Assembly: GCF_021412585.1 (NCBI RefSeq)
Contig: NZ_JAKCMI010000044.1
Coordinates: 248,001 to 312,000 of the forward strand
Length of the DNA: 64,000 bases
Source of the DNA: Halomonas alkalisoli
Lineage (GTDB): Bacteria > Pseudomonadota > Gammaproteobacteria > Pseudomonadales > Halomonadaceae
Direction: 5' to 3'
Both the position numbers and the translations under genes were made by a program. The notes below the pieces were generated by a model, which searched no databases, had not been told where the DNA came from, and was given only the letters and a program-made list of their open reading frames with translations. This document shows, piece after piece, positions 1-8,602 of this stretch (the stretch's first letter is position 1; every line of letters begins with the position of its first letter).

Positions 1-1
1 C

Positions 2-40
2 CTGCTGGCCAAGCACAACAGCCAGGGCCAGGGGCGCTAG
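2..40 (+). CDS. Possible C-terminal end of an upstream gene
   Basis: One frame open from the window edge reads LLAKHNSQGQGR and stops at a TAG. It is compatible with the hydrophilic tail of a protein encoded upstream, but twelve residues cannot identify it. Codon choice (CTG, GCC, AAG, CAC, AAC) looks coding. It could equally be chance. Confidence 0.25.
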   Translation: MLAKHNSQGQGR

Positions 41-467
41 GAAGGTCGCAACAGAAGGTCGCCACGGAAATAGTGTTGATGCTCTGCCCTTGCCAGTCTT
101 GTATCAGCGGGGCATCATGTGCGGGCTCATCGCTGCCAGGCAACTGTTTCGACAGGCCTGCGGCTGCGGCCCACGAGCGGGAAGCTCGCGGACTGCAATT
201 TCAGGAGAAGGTTCCGAAGTGAAGGTAGGTCGCGAAGGAAAACAGTGTTTTTTCTTATTGCGTTCCCTCATTTCCCGGTATAGAGTTCTACCTGCGAGCA
301 TTGGACTATAACAAGGCTTCGCTGCGGTCATGCCCGGCCCTGGCCACTTCCTGAGAAGGAACCGAGCCAAGTGCGGCGGGACCCATGCCCGGCAAGCTAC
401 CTGCACGTGTCATTCGGATCCGTGCAGTAACGATCGAAACAGTAAGCTAGTGAAAGGAACTATCGCG
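41..467. other. Gene-free leader upstream of the porin
   Basis: No convincing gene is seen. The short open frames on both strands have no homology I recognise and poor start contexts. The stretch should contain the porin promoter: there are -10-like hexamers near 279-284 (TATAGA) and 307-312 (TATAAC), but neither has a good -35 partner at the right distance, so I do not call a promoter. Confidence 0.4.
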
Positions 468-1535
468 ATGAAAAAAACACTGTTAGCGACTGCCATTGCC
501 GGCGCCCTGGGCGTCTCTGCTGCCGCTCAGGCGGCTACCGTTTATGACCAGGACGGCACCCGTCTGGACCTCTACGGCCGTATTGCCCTGGGTATCCAGG
601 GTGGTGGTGAAGAGACCACTACCGACGACGAAGGGGTTGTCCGCAAGGCCAACGGCACCGAATTTGTCGACGTCTTCTCCCGCTTCGGCCTGCGCGGCAG
701 CCAGCAGATCAGCTCCGACCTGACTGCCTTCGGTAACTTCGAGCTGCGCCCGCAGCTGGACGAAGTCAACCGCAATGCCCAGCAGGTGCGCAACAGCTTC
801 CTGGGTCTGCGCAGCGCCAGCTTGGGTACCATCCAGGCCGGTAATTTCGACAGCTTCTACAAGGACACCGTTGGTGCGCCTTTCGATATCTACCTGAACA
901 AGGGTTACGAGTTCACCGGCGGTAGCCACCGGGCACGCGGCGACTCCGTCGGCTATATCTCGCCGAACCTGGAAGGCTTCCAGGTCTACCTGATGGGCAA
1001 GCACCACACCGGTAACGGTAACGAGGCCGGCTCCGAGGGCAGCAACTCCTCCAAGATCAACACCGCTGGTGGTGCGGTCTATGAAGTCGACGCCCTGCGC
1101 CTGGCCCTGGGCTACGCCCAGGACCGCGAGAGCGTTGGTGGCACCGGCGAGAACATCTACGGCGGTACTGCTAGCTTCGAGTTCATGCCCGGCTTCTCCG
1201 GCCGCATTGGCTATGAGTACCAGGCTGAGGTCAACGACAAGATTGGCGTGGGCATGAGCTATGCCATCAATGAGTGGGCCTTCAACCTGGACTACTACCA
1301 CATCAGCCTGCAGGGCGATGCGAAGGATGAGGCTAACGCGGAAGATCGCGACACCAGCCGCGACTCCTGGGCCGCTGGCGCCTACTACAAGATCTCCAGC
1401 AACTTCGACGTCTTCGCCGAGGTGCACGAGAGCGATCAGCAGTCCATCACCCTGTTCGACGATGGTACTGGCGACGATCTGCGCTCCACCCGCGACAGCG
1501 TCTACTGGCTGACCGGCGTTCGCTACCACTTCTAA
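468..1535 (+). CDS. Outer-membrane general porin (trimeric, OmpC-like family)
   Basis: The protein is a 355-residue beta-barrel porin for passive diffusion of small hydrophilic solutes across the outer membrane. The start chosen is the ATG preceded by GAAAGGAA. It gives a clean Sec signal peptide (MKKTLLATAIAGAL..., cleavage after AQA at about residue 22), followed by the typical first strand with a YGRIALG motif. The chain is rich in alternating aromatic and glycine residues and ends in YHF, the terminal Phe recognised by the BAM machinery. The acidic loops (DDEG, DEANAEDRD) fit a halophile or marine lifestyle. A longer frame extends upstream but lacks a signal peptide. A rho-independent terminator follows, so it is probably monocistronic. 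Exact porin subtype and substrate preference are not determinable. Confidence 0.9.
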   Translation: MKKTLLATAIAGALGVSAAAQAATVYDQDGTRLDLYGRIALGIQGGGEETTTDDEGVVRKANGTEFVDVFSRFGLRGSQQISSDLTAFGNFELRPQLDEVNRNAQQVRNSFLGLRSASLGTIQAGNFDSFYKDTVGAPFDIYLNKGYEFTGGSHRARGDSVGYISPNLEGFQVYLMGKHHTGNGNEAGSEGSNSSKINTAGGAVYEVDALRLALGYAQDRESVGGTGENIYGGTASFEFMPGFSGRIGYEYQAEVNDKIGVGMSYAINEWAFNLDYYHISLQGDAKDEANAEDRDTSRDSWAAGAYYKISSNFDVFAEVHESDQQSITLFDDGTGDDLRSTRDSVYWLTGVRYHF

Positions 1536-1591
1536 TCGCCCTGTCTAACGACAAGCGAGTACAGAAGATACGTCGATTCACTCGACGACAG

Positions 1592-1618
1592 AACCGGCCC
1601 TTCGGGGCCGGTTTTTTT
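1592..1618 (+). terminator. Rho-independent terminator of the porin gene
   Basis: A GC-rich hairpin has arms AACCGGCCC and GGGCCGGTT around a TTCG-type tetraloop, followed directly by a run of seven T. It lies 57 bases after the porin stop and before the Fnr-type regulator. Confidence 0.9.
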
Positions 1619-1650
1619 GTAGGCTCACATTGTCGAAATCGTGGTTGCGG

Positions 1651-1664
1651 TTGATTCAGGTCAA
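1651..1664 (+). promoter_or_regulatory. Fnr/Anr box upstream of the fnr-type gene
   Basis: TTGATTCAGGTCAA matches the Fnr/Anr consensus TTGATnnnnATCAA at nine of ten defined positions. It lies about 98 bases before the start of the Fnr-type regulator gene, which suggests autoregulation. Its placement relative to the transcription start is unknown, so activation and repression cannot be told apart. Confidence 0.7.
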
Positions 1665-1761
1665 GGAAGGGGGCACTGTGGTCCAGTGGCTGCTGCCGGT
1701 GCAGGACAGCGCGGGCGGGCTAGGTCAGAATCTCGGTTACAGATGCAACCAAGGAGTGCCC

Positions 1762-2511
1762 ATGACGCTCGAGTCCTCTCGGCGCCAGCCGGCCAAGGCA
1801 ACACGCTGCGAGCGCTGCACCCTGCATGCGCGCTGCCTTCCCCTGGGCCTCGAACTCGACGCGCTGGAATCCTTCGAGGCCATCATCCAGCATCCGCGAC
1901 CGCTGAAGCGGGGCGAGGTGCTGGTGCGCCAGGGGGGCACGTTCGAGAGCCTGTTCGTGGTGCGCTCGGGCAGCCTCAAGCAGTCGGTGGCCCAGGAGGG
2001 GCAGCGCGACCAGGTGACCCATTTCTACCTGCCAGGCGAGGTGGTGGGGCTGGATGGCATCGGCGAGGATAACTGCTACGGCAGCGTGGTGGCCATGGAG
2101 TCGACCTTCGTCTGCGAGCTGCCCTTCCACCGGCTGGAGGATCTCGCCGAGCAGCTGCCGGAGCTTCGCGGCCAGCTCTATCGCTGCATGAGCCGTGAAC
2201 TGCGCAACGACCAGCGCATGATGTGCCTGCTCTCGGGTCGCACCGCCGACCAGCGCCTGGCCAGCTTCATGCTGGGGCTCTCCGAACGCTTCCGCTTGCG
2301 GGGTTTCTCACCCTATCGCTTCCACCTCTCCATGTCCCGCTCCGATATCGGCAGCTATCTGGGGCTGGCACTGGAGACCGTGAGCCGTGTGCTGGCCCGT
2401 TTCCAGCAGCAGTCCCTGGCCACGGTGGCGGGGCGTGAGCTGACCATTCACGACATGGAGGCGTTGGTGGCACTGGCGGAAGAGGGGGTGGGCCGCCACT
2501 CGGGGGGCTGA
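1762..2511 (+). CDS. fnr: Fnr/Anr-type oxygen-responsive transcription regulator
   Basis: This 249-residue Crp/Fnr-family regulator senses oxygen through a [4Fe-4S] cluster and switches genes for anaerobic or micro-oxic metabolism. The N-terminal cysteines C16, C19 and C25 (C-x2-C-x5-C) plus C118 in FVCELPF match the four cluster ligands of E. coli Fnr. The cyclic-nucleotide-like beta roll follows (RPLKRGEVLVRQG, YLPGEVVGLD). The C-terminal helix-turn-helix contains ETVSR, the residues that read TTGAT. The start at this ATG has AAGGAG six bases upstream; an upstream in-frame extension lacks family similarity. The box at 1651-1664 suggests autoregulation. The neighbours downstream are c-di-GMP enzymes, which may or may not belong to its regulon. 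Confidence 0.93.
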   Translation: MTLESSRRQPAKATRCERCTLHARCLPLGLELDALESFEAIIQHPRPLKRGEVLVRQGGTFESLFVVRSGSLKQSVAQEGQRDQVTHFYLPGEVVGLDGIGEDNCYGSVVAMESTFVCELPFHRLEDLAEQLPELRGQLYRCMSRELRNDQRMMCLLSGRTADQRLASFMLGLSERFRLRGFSPYRFHLSMSRSDIGSYLGLALETVSRVLARFQQQSLATVAGRELTIHDMEALVALAEEGVGRHSGG

Positions 2512-2588
2512 CGGGTATTCCCGCTTTTGCTTATGGGCCCAGGATGCCATGATGGCACCACGCTCGTTGAAAAATCGGTGGTTCGCCC

Positions 2589-4568
2589 TTGATCGGATGG
2601 CTGTTGTCGACCCTGCGTTCGCGCCTGCTGCTCGGTGTCAGCCTGGGCTGGCTGGCGCTGGTCGGTGCTCTGTTGGCCTATAGCCATCTCAGTGGTGGCG
2701 CGCTGGCCCAGCGCGAGAACCTCACGCATCTGGAGTACGAGGCACAGCTGATTGCCAAGCAGCTTGATCGCTCCATCCATGTGCGGAAACAGGCCCTCGC
2801 TCGCCTTCGCCCCTCCCTGGCATTGGACGACGACCTCTTCACCCAGCTGCAGCGCCAGGAAGGGCTGCTGGCGCTCTTCGACCGGCTGATGGTGTTCGAT
2901 GCACAGGGTGAGCCGGTGGCCGCCTGGCCCCCCTTCGAACATGGCGGCCCCAATATCGCCGCCCGCGAGTATTTCCATCATGTCCGCGGATTTCGCCGTC
3001 CCCATGTCAGCGAGCCCTACGTGGGGGGCGAGACCGGCATCCCCCAGGTGATGGTGATAGAGCCGCTGCTCGATGAAGAGGGGCGCTTCCTGGGGATTCT
3101 CGGCGGCAATGCCAGCCTTCACGATGGTACCTCCTTCGTCAACCTGCGCTCTCAGCGGATCGGCGAAGAGGGCCACGTGGTGCTTGCCACCGCACAGGGG
3201 CAGATCATCAGCCATCCCGACCCTGGCTATCTGATGCAGGCGGTTCCCGCTGCCGACCGGCTGCCGCTGCTGGATCGGGCCCTCTATGGGTGGGAGGGCA
3301 GCGGCATGGGCGAACAGCTGGATGGCCAGCCCGCGCTGATGGCCTTCCGCCAGGTCTGGTCGGCCGATTGGGTCGTCGGGGTCTTCCTGCCCGTCAGCCA
3401 GGCACAGGCACCGATACAGCGCTATGCCACCGAGTTGCGCTGGGTGGGCCTGGCCACGGTGGCGCTGATGCTGCCGCTGCTCTGGTGGCTGCTCGGCCTG
3501 GGGCTGGCCCCGCTGCATCGGCTGGAACGCCAGATAGAGCGGGTAGGGCGTGGCGACGCCAGGCGGCTCAGGCTTCACACCACCATGCGTGAACTGCATC
3601 AGGTCGCCGATGCCTTCAACCGCCTTGAGGACCAGCGGCGCGATGCGCTCGCCTCGCGTGAGGCGCGCGAGGCCTTCCTGCAGGCGGTACTTGCCTCGTC
3701 CCCGGTGGGCATGTTCCTTGCCGACATGAAGGGGCGGATCAACTACGTGAATCCCGCGCTCGAAGCCATCTCCGGCTTCAACGTCGCGGCTTCCCGCACC
3801 TCCGAGTGGGTGCGCCGAGTACATCCCGACGACCGGCCGGCCTTTATCGAGCAGTGGCGTGCCACGCTGGAGAAGGGTGATGATCACCACCTTCAGTATC
3901 GCTTCCAGCGTGACGACGAACAGCTCTGGGTGGAAGCCCAGGTGAGCCGGGTGGAGCTGGGTGACACGGCGCTGGGCTTCGTCGGCATGATTCAGGACAT
4001 CACCGAGCGTCATGAGCGGGAGACTCGCCAGCTCTGGGAGGCGGAGCACGACCCGCTGACCGGCTGTCTCAATCGGCGTGGCTTCGAGAACCGCCTGGAA
4101 GAGGCCTGCACCCTGCAGCGTCGCGACAGCGATCAGATCCTGTCGCTGATCATGATGGACCTGGATCACTTCAAGCCGGTCAACGATACCGCGGGTCATG
4201 CGGCCGGCGATGAGCTGCTGCGTCGGATCGGCCGGCTGCTTCAGGAGACGGTGCGCCAGCAGGATGCCGTGGCCAGGCTCGGCGGCGACGAGTTTGCCCT
4301 GCTGCTGCCGGCCTGCCCGATTGAGCGGGCCAGCGACATAGCCGAGCGGATCCGACAGGGCATCGAGGCGCTTGAATTCCAGGCGGACGGGCACGTTTTC
4401 CGCGTCACGGCGAGCATCGGCGTGTCGAGCCTGGATGAGGAGGATCGGGACGGCGGGCCCCTGGTCAAGCGTGCCGACCGGGCCAGCTACCGCGCCAAGC
4501 ACAAGGGGCGCAATCGGGTGGTGGTGCAGGCAGGGCTGTCGCAGGTCGCCGAGGCTGGCCGGGATTAA
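2589..4568 (+). CDS. Membrane sensor diguanylate cyclase (Cache-HAMP-PAS-GGDEF)
   Basis: This 659-residue inner-membrane receptor probably makes cyclic di-GMP from two GTP. The order is: transmembrane segment (about 12-30), extracytoplasmic double-Cache-like sensor (about 40-275), second transmembrane segment (about 282-302), HAMP (GLAPLHRLERQIERVGRG), PAS (about 355-470) and GGDEF (about 480-645). The active-site motif is intact (RLGGDEF). An RQQD sequence sits five residues before it, which is the I-site for product inhibition. The likely start is a TTG about 8 bases after GGTGG; no in-frame ATG gives a complete first membrane helix. It follows the fnr-type gene by 77 bases and may be co-transcribed with the next gene. 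The signal sensed is unknown. Confidence 0.88.
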   Translation: MIGWLLSTLRSRLLLGVSLGWLALVGALLAYSHLSGGALAQRENLTHLEYEAQLIAKQLDRSIHVRKQALARLRPSLALDDDLFTQLQRQEGLLALFDRLMVFDAQGEPVAAWPPFEHGGPNIAAREYFHHVRGFRRPHVSEPYVGGETGIPQVMVIEPLLDEEGRFLGILGGNASLHDGTSFVNLRSQRIGEEGHVVLATAQGQIISHPDPGYLMQAVPAADRLPLLDRALYGWEGSGMGEQLDGQPALMAFRQVWSADWVVGVFLPVSQAQAPIQRYATELRWVGLATVALMLPLLWWLLGLGLAPLHRLERQIERVGRGDARRLRLHTTMRELHQVADAFNRLEDQRRDALASREAREAFLQAVLASSPVGMFLADMKGRINYVNPALEAISGFNVAASRTSEWVRRVHPDDRPAFIEQWRATLEKGDDHHLQYRFQRDDEQLWVEAQVSRVELGDTALGFVGMIQDITERHERETRQLWEAEHDPLTGCLNRRGFENRLEEACTLQRRDSDQILSLIMMDLDHFKPVNDTAGHAAGDELLRRIGRLLQETVRQQDAVARLGGDEFALLLPACPIERASDIAERIRQGIEALEFQADGHVFRVTASIGVSSLDEEDRDGGPLVKRADRASYRAKHKGRNRVVVQAGLSQVAEAGRD

Positions 4569-4664
4569 ACCTTTTCCGCTGCCTGCCGATATCTGATGCT
4601 GACACGCTTGCAGTGTGGACGGGTCGTCTCGCATTCGGCGGGTTCTGAGGAGTGCACGCCCCCT

Positions 4665-7600
4665 ATGTCTCACAAGACGCTGGATATCGCCAGGGATACC
4701 ACGCTCTACATGGTGGCCGCCGTACTCATCCTGATGGGTGCAACAGGGCTGTTGACCTACTGGCTGGGAATCGTCTACCCGCTGCGTAGCGTACTGCTGC
4801 CCGACAATGCGCTGGCCGTGCTGATGGTTGGCCTCGGCCTGTTGGCGCTCCTGTTGCGTTGGTCCGTGATGCATCGCATTGCCGGTCTCATCCTGCTTCT
4901 GCATGTGACCTACCTGCTTGGGCACAACATCCTGGCGGGGGGAAGGGAAGTGGGGGTGTCCTGGCTGACCGGCGACGTGCGGATGGGCTCCCTGGCGTCA
5001 GCGGTGCTGATGCTGGTGGCGCTCTGTCTGCTGCTCGGGGTGGGCCAGCGCCGGTCGCGTTGGCTGTGGAGCGGCGTAGGCGCGCTGCTGCTCTGCATCA
5101 GCCTCCTGGCCCTGCTCAGGCTCTTCCTGCCGGGTGGCGAGGCGGCATGGACGCTCAACAATGCCTCTTCGCCCCTGCTGGGCACGATTCTCTCCCTGTT
5201 CCTGGGCGTGGCGATGCTGCTGATGGCGCTGGGTGTCGACCGACCACAGCCGCGAATGGGGCGGCTGGCGCTTGCGGCCGGGCTCTTCGGAGTCCTGCTG
5301 AGCTGTACGGCCTGGCATCTGCTGAACTGGCAGTATCAGGAGGACAAGCAGCTTCACGCCAGCCATCTGCTGGACAACCTGCAGTTCAACGCCGAACAGG
5401 TGATGGCCGCGCAGCTGCTGTTGGCCCAGCGAATGGCCGAGCGCCTTGATGCCCCTGAGGGTGGGGGCGATGCGGCGATACGTGATGGCCACGTCGAGCA
5501 CTATTTCCGCGACTCACCCGGCATGCAGGCGATCGGGCTGCTGGATCAGTCAGGATGGACTTGGGAGCAGTCACGCAGCGAGGCCGCCGGTCGATGGCTG
5601 GAGGAGCAACTGGCCGACTCCCAGGTCGAGGCGTGGTTGCAGCAGAACTTCCCTCAGCCGAGGCTGATGCTGGCCGACCCGGGGCAGAGCCATATCGCGC
5701 TGATGGTGACTCAGCTGCCTACGGCTGACCGGCAATTGGTAGGCAGCCTGGATCTTGTCATGTTGCTTAAGGAAGAGCTTCGCGTCCAGTTGGGGACCTA
5801 CATGGTTCGTGTGTTGCGCGGGGACGCCCCCCTGCTCGACATGCGGGCGCCGGGCCGCACGGCGGGCGAATTGAGCTACCCGCTTGTTGCGCGGCGCCAT
5901 ATCGGCTTGCCGGGAGGGGTCAAGCTGACTCTCGAAGTCGTTCCCGATTCCGTCAATGACATGCTCATGGCCGGGTTGATACCCGGCGGGGTGGCGTTCT
6001 CCGGTCTGCTGCTGAGCTATCTCATGTCGTTCAGCCTGGGGCTGGCCTATCAGCGACATCAGGACCGACGTACGCTATGGGAGAGCGAACAGCGCTACCG
6101 CTCGCTCTTCGCCTATAACCCCGATGCGGTCTTCTCCATCGACCCCCGGGGTACCTTCGTCACCGCAAATTCCACCTGTGCTGCTCTAACGGGCTTGCCC
6201 GTGGATCAGATCATCGGCTCGCACTTTTCGCAGCTCATTCTCCCCGGCGAGATCGAGCGCATTCAGTACAATTTCGATGAAGCCCTTAAGGGAAACGCGC
6301 AGCGTTACGAGGTCGCCATCGTCAACGATACCGGTGAGCCGCGCCTGCTATACGTGACCAATCTTCCGATCCTGGTGGATGGGGTTGTCCAAGGCGTGTT
6401 CGGCATCGCCAAGGATGTCACGGAGCAGCACAGGAACGAGACTCGCCTGCGGGTGCTGGAGCGTAGTGTGGAAGCCAGCATCAACGGCATCGTGATCACC
6501 GACGCCACTCGGGAAGATTGCCCCATCACCTATGTCAATGACGCCTTCCAGGCCTTGACGGGGTATCGGGAGGAGGAGCTGCTCGGCCGTAACTGCCGTT
6601 TTCTGCAGGGAGCGGAGACGGACCTCGAGACGGTATCACTATTGCGCAGCCGGCTGGCCGAGCAACGCGACTGCCATGTCACGCTACGCAATTATCGCAA
6701 GGATGGCAGCACCTTCTGGAATGCGCTCTATGTAGCCCCGGTTCCCGATGGCGAAGGTCGCGTGACCCACTTCGTCGGCGTGCTGAATGACGTGTCGGAA
6801 CGCCAGGCCTATGAAGATCGTCTTGCCCATAGTGCCAGTCACGATGCCTTGACCGGCCTGGCCAATCGATCGCTGCTGGAGGATCGGCTGATCCACTATT
6901 TTGCCTTGTCCCAACGACAGGATCGCACCATGGCCGTGCTGTTCGTGGACCTGGACGACTTCAAGCCGATCAACGACAGCCTGGGCCATGCCATCGGCGA
7001 CAAGGTGCTGGTCGAAGTGGCCTGCCGATTGGATAGCGCCATGCGCCCTGGCGATACCCTGGGGCGCCTGGGGGGAGACGAGTTCGTGGCGCTGTTGCCT
7101 GACGCTACCCAGGAAGAGCAGGCAGAAATGGCCAAGCGTCTGCTGCAGCTCGTTGCTCGCCCCTATCGCATCGACCATCACGAACTCCATCTGTCGGCCA
7201 GCATTGGTATTGCCATCAGCAACGACACCATCGACCAGCCCATGGAGCTGATCCAGCAGGCCGATATGGCCATGTACAGGGCGAAGCAGCAGGGGCGTAA
7301 CGCCTATCAGTGGTTCACACGTGAAATCACCACCCGTGTCAACGAGCGACTGGTGATGCGTAATGAACTCCAGGATGCTATCGACTCGCAGCGGCTCGAG
7401 CTCTACTACCAGCCCCTATACGACCAGGTGGGTGACATCGTTACCGTGGAGGCCCTGCTGCGCTGGAAACATCCTGCAAGAGGCTTCGTGCCGCCCAGCG
7501 AGTTCATCCCCCTGGCCGAGGAGACCGGCCAGATCATGCCGATCAGCCGCTGGGTGCTGGAACGGGCGTGTCTCGATATGGGGTTGCTTGATGCGCGAGG

Positions 7601-8141
7601 GTTCGGTGGTTTCAAGGTGGCGGTCAACCTCTCGCCCATGCAGTTTCACCGTGCCGGCTTCCTGGATACACTCAGGGACACTCTTGCCAGCACCCGGCTC
7701 CCGGCCGGTCGACTGGAGCTGGAACTCACCGAAGGGGTGTTGCTGAACGACGCGGAGGAGGCCGTCGAGATTCTTCACGCCCTGCGCAGGATGGGTATCG
7801 ACGTCTCCATCGATGATTTCGGCACCGGCTTCTCCAGCTTGAACTACCTCAAGCATCTTCCCATCAGCAAGGTGAAGATCGATCGCAGCTTTATCAGGGA
7901 AGTGACCCATAGCGTCGACGATGCATCCATCGTGCAGGCCATCATCTCCATGGCCCAGCACCTGGGACTGACCGTGGTGGCCGAAGGCATCGAGACCGAG
8001 AAGCAACACAGCCTGTTGAAGGGCTACGGCTGTGAAATCTTTCAGGGTTTCCTGCTAGCGCGGCCCATGCCGCTGGAACAGCTCGAGGTTCTGTTGAGAG
8101 CCAGCAAGCAAGCGCAGCAGATTGCTCCGTATCGCGGCTGA
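4665..8141 (+). CDS. Membrane PAS-LOV-GGDEF-EAL protein, putative blue-light c-di-GMP enzyme
   Basis: This 1158-residue protein has a multi-helix membrane N-terminus (about seven segments in residues 12-230). A probable periplasmic loop follows, then another membrane segment near 425-455. The cytoplasmic part has a PAS domain, a second PAS of LOV type, GGDEF and EAL. The LOV domain carries GRNCRFLQG with the photoactive cysteine at residue 644 and the NYRKDGSTFWN strand typical of FMN-binding LOV domains. GGDEF is intact at 803-807 with an I-site RPGD five residues earlier. EAL is intact at 929-931, with ELELTEG, DDFGTGFSS, KIDRSF and VAEGIET catalytic motifs. It could therefore both make and hydrolyse c-di-GMP, with light probably biasing the balance. 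The start was chosen because TGAGGAG precedes this ATG; a longer frame upstream is less likely. Confidence 0.9.
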   Translation: MSHKTLDIARDTTLYMVAAVLILMGATGLLTYWLGIVYPLRSVLLPDNALAVLMVGLGLLALLLRWSVMHRIAGLILLLHVTYLLGHNILAGGREVGVSWLTGDVRMGSLASAVLMLVALCLLLGVGQRRSRWLWSGVGALLLCISLLALLRLFLPGGEAAWTLNNASSPLLGTILSLFLGVAMLLMALGVDRPQPRMGRLALAAGLFGVLLSCTAWHLLNWQYQEDKQLHASHLLDNLQFNAEQVMAAQLLLAQRMAERLDAPEGGGDAAIRDGHVEHYFRDSPGMQAIGLLDQSGWTWEQSRSEAAGRWLEEQLADSQVEAWLQQNFPQPRLMLADPGQSHIALMVTQLPTADRQLVGSLDLVMLLKEELRVQLGTYMVRVLRGDAPLLDMRAPGRTAGELSYPLVARRHIGLPGGVKLTLEVVPDSVNDMLMAGLIPGGVAFSGLLLSYLMSFSLGLAYQRHQDRRTLWESEQRYRSLFAYNPDAVFSIDPRGTFVTANSTCAALTGLPVDQIIGSHFSQLILPGEIERIQYNFDEALKGNAQRYEVAIVNDTGEPRLLYVTNLPILVDGVVQGVFGIAKDVTEQHRNETRLRVLERSVEASINGIVITDATREDCPITYVNDAFQALTGYREEELLGRNCRFLQGAETDLETVSLLRSRLAEQRDCHVTLRNYRKDGSTFWNALYVAPVPDGEGRVTHFVGVLNDVSERQAYEDRLAHSASHDALTGLANRSLLEDRLIHYFALSQRQDRTMAVLFVDLDDFKPINDSLGHAIGDKVLVEVACRLDSAMRPGDTLGRLGGDEFVALLPDATQEEQAEMAKRLLQLVARPYRIDHHELHLSASIGIAISNDTIDQPMELIQQADMAMYRAKQQGRNAYQWFTREITTRVNERLVMRNELQDAIDSQRLELYYQPLYDQVGDIVTVEALLRWKHPARGFVPPSEFIPLAEETGQIMPISRWVLERACLDMGLLDARGFGGFKVAVNLSPMQFHRAGFLDTLRDTLASTRLPAGRLELELTEGVLLNDAEEAVEILHALRRMGIDVSIDDFGTGFSSLNYLKHLPISKVKIDRSFIREVTHSVDDASIVQAIISMAQHLGLTVVAEGIETEKQHSLLKGYGCEIFQGFLLARPMPLEQLEVLLRASKQAQQIAPYRG

Positions 8142-8205
8142 GTGCAGGTTGCCCCGACCTTGACCCGATAACCGGGAACAGTAGAATCGAGGCCTCGCTA
8201 TTCGG

Positions 8206-8251
8206 CGCCGGGACGACCCGGTGTACGACCTGTCATACCGGGGACGACCCC
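8206..8251 (+). ncRNA. Guanidine-II (mini-ykkC) riboswitch
   Basis: Two consecutive hairpins each present an ACGA loop closed by GGG/CCC: 8206-8223 (seven pairs, one G-U) and 8240-8251 (four pairs), with a 16-base linker. This is the defining architecture of guanidine-II RNA, where guanidinium binding joins the two loops and frees the ribosome-binding site. The GGGAG Shine-Dalgarno of the exporter gene lies about 10 bases after the second hairpin and the ATG at 8275, so translational control is the likely mode. Confidence 0.88.
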
Positions 8252-8274
8252 ATCCCACCATGGGAGCTAGACTC

Positions 8275-8589
8275 ATGGCGTGGTTTTTTCTCGTCGTTGC
8301 CGGTCTTCTCGAAGTTGCCTGGGCCCTGGGACTCAAGGCCTCGGAGGGTTTCACCCGACCGTTACCCAGCGTATTGACCGTGATTGCCATGGTCGCCAGC
8401 TTTTACCTGCTTGCCCAGGCCATGAAAGTGCTGCCGGTGGGCACCGCCTATGCCATCTGGGTGGGCATTGGCGCCGTGGGCACCGTGCTGCTTGGCATTC
8501 TCCTCTATGGCGACAGCGCTTCGCCGCTGCGCCTGCTCAGCCTTGTTCTGATCCTTGCCGGGCTGGTGGGGCTGAAGCTGGCTGGTTAG
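8275..8589 (+). CDS. gdx: Guanidinium exporter, SMR family (formerly SugE)
   Basis: This 104-residue, four-helix small multidrug resistance protein probably works as an antiparallel dimer exchanging guanidinium for protons. It begins [20 protein letters not shown] with the essential glutamate in the first helix. It contains [10 protein letters not shown] and [17 protein letters not shown], the signature of the Gdx/SugE branch rather than EmrE-type multidrug exporters. The start is fixed by GGGAG about 8 bases upstream and by the family length (about 105 residues); an upstream in-frame ATG would run through the riboswitch. Guanidine-II RNA directly upstream supports guanidinium as the physiological substrate. 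It faces the convergent diguanylate cyclase gene with only 13 bases between stops. Confidence 0.93.
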   Translation: MAWFFLVVAGLLEVAWALGLKASEGFTRPLPSVLTVIAMVASFYLLAQAMKVLPVGTAYAIWVGIGAVGTVLLGILLYGDSASPLRLLSLVLILAGLVGLKLAG

Positions 8590-8602
8590 GAGAAGGCCTT
8601 CC

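Noticed and set aside
90-406. Short open frames on both strands upstream of the porin
   Set aside because: Cys/Arg-rich translations with no family similarity; the region is better explained as the porin leader.
2448-4925. Very long antisense open frame (825 codons) opposite the first GGDEF gene
   Set aside because: GC-driven shadow of the real gene: composition is His/Gln/Pro-rich without any recognised domain, while the plus strand shows complete Cache, PAS and GGDEF domains.
8275-8589. Annotation as quaternary ammonium multidrug exporter
   Set aside because: The Gdx-type signature and the guanidine-II riboswitch favour guanidinium export.
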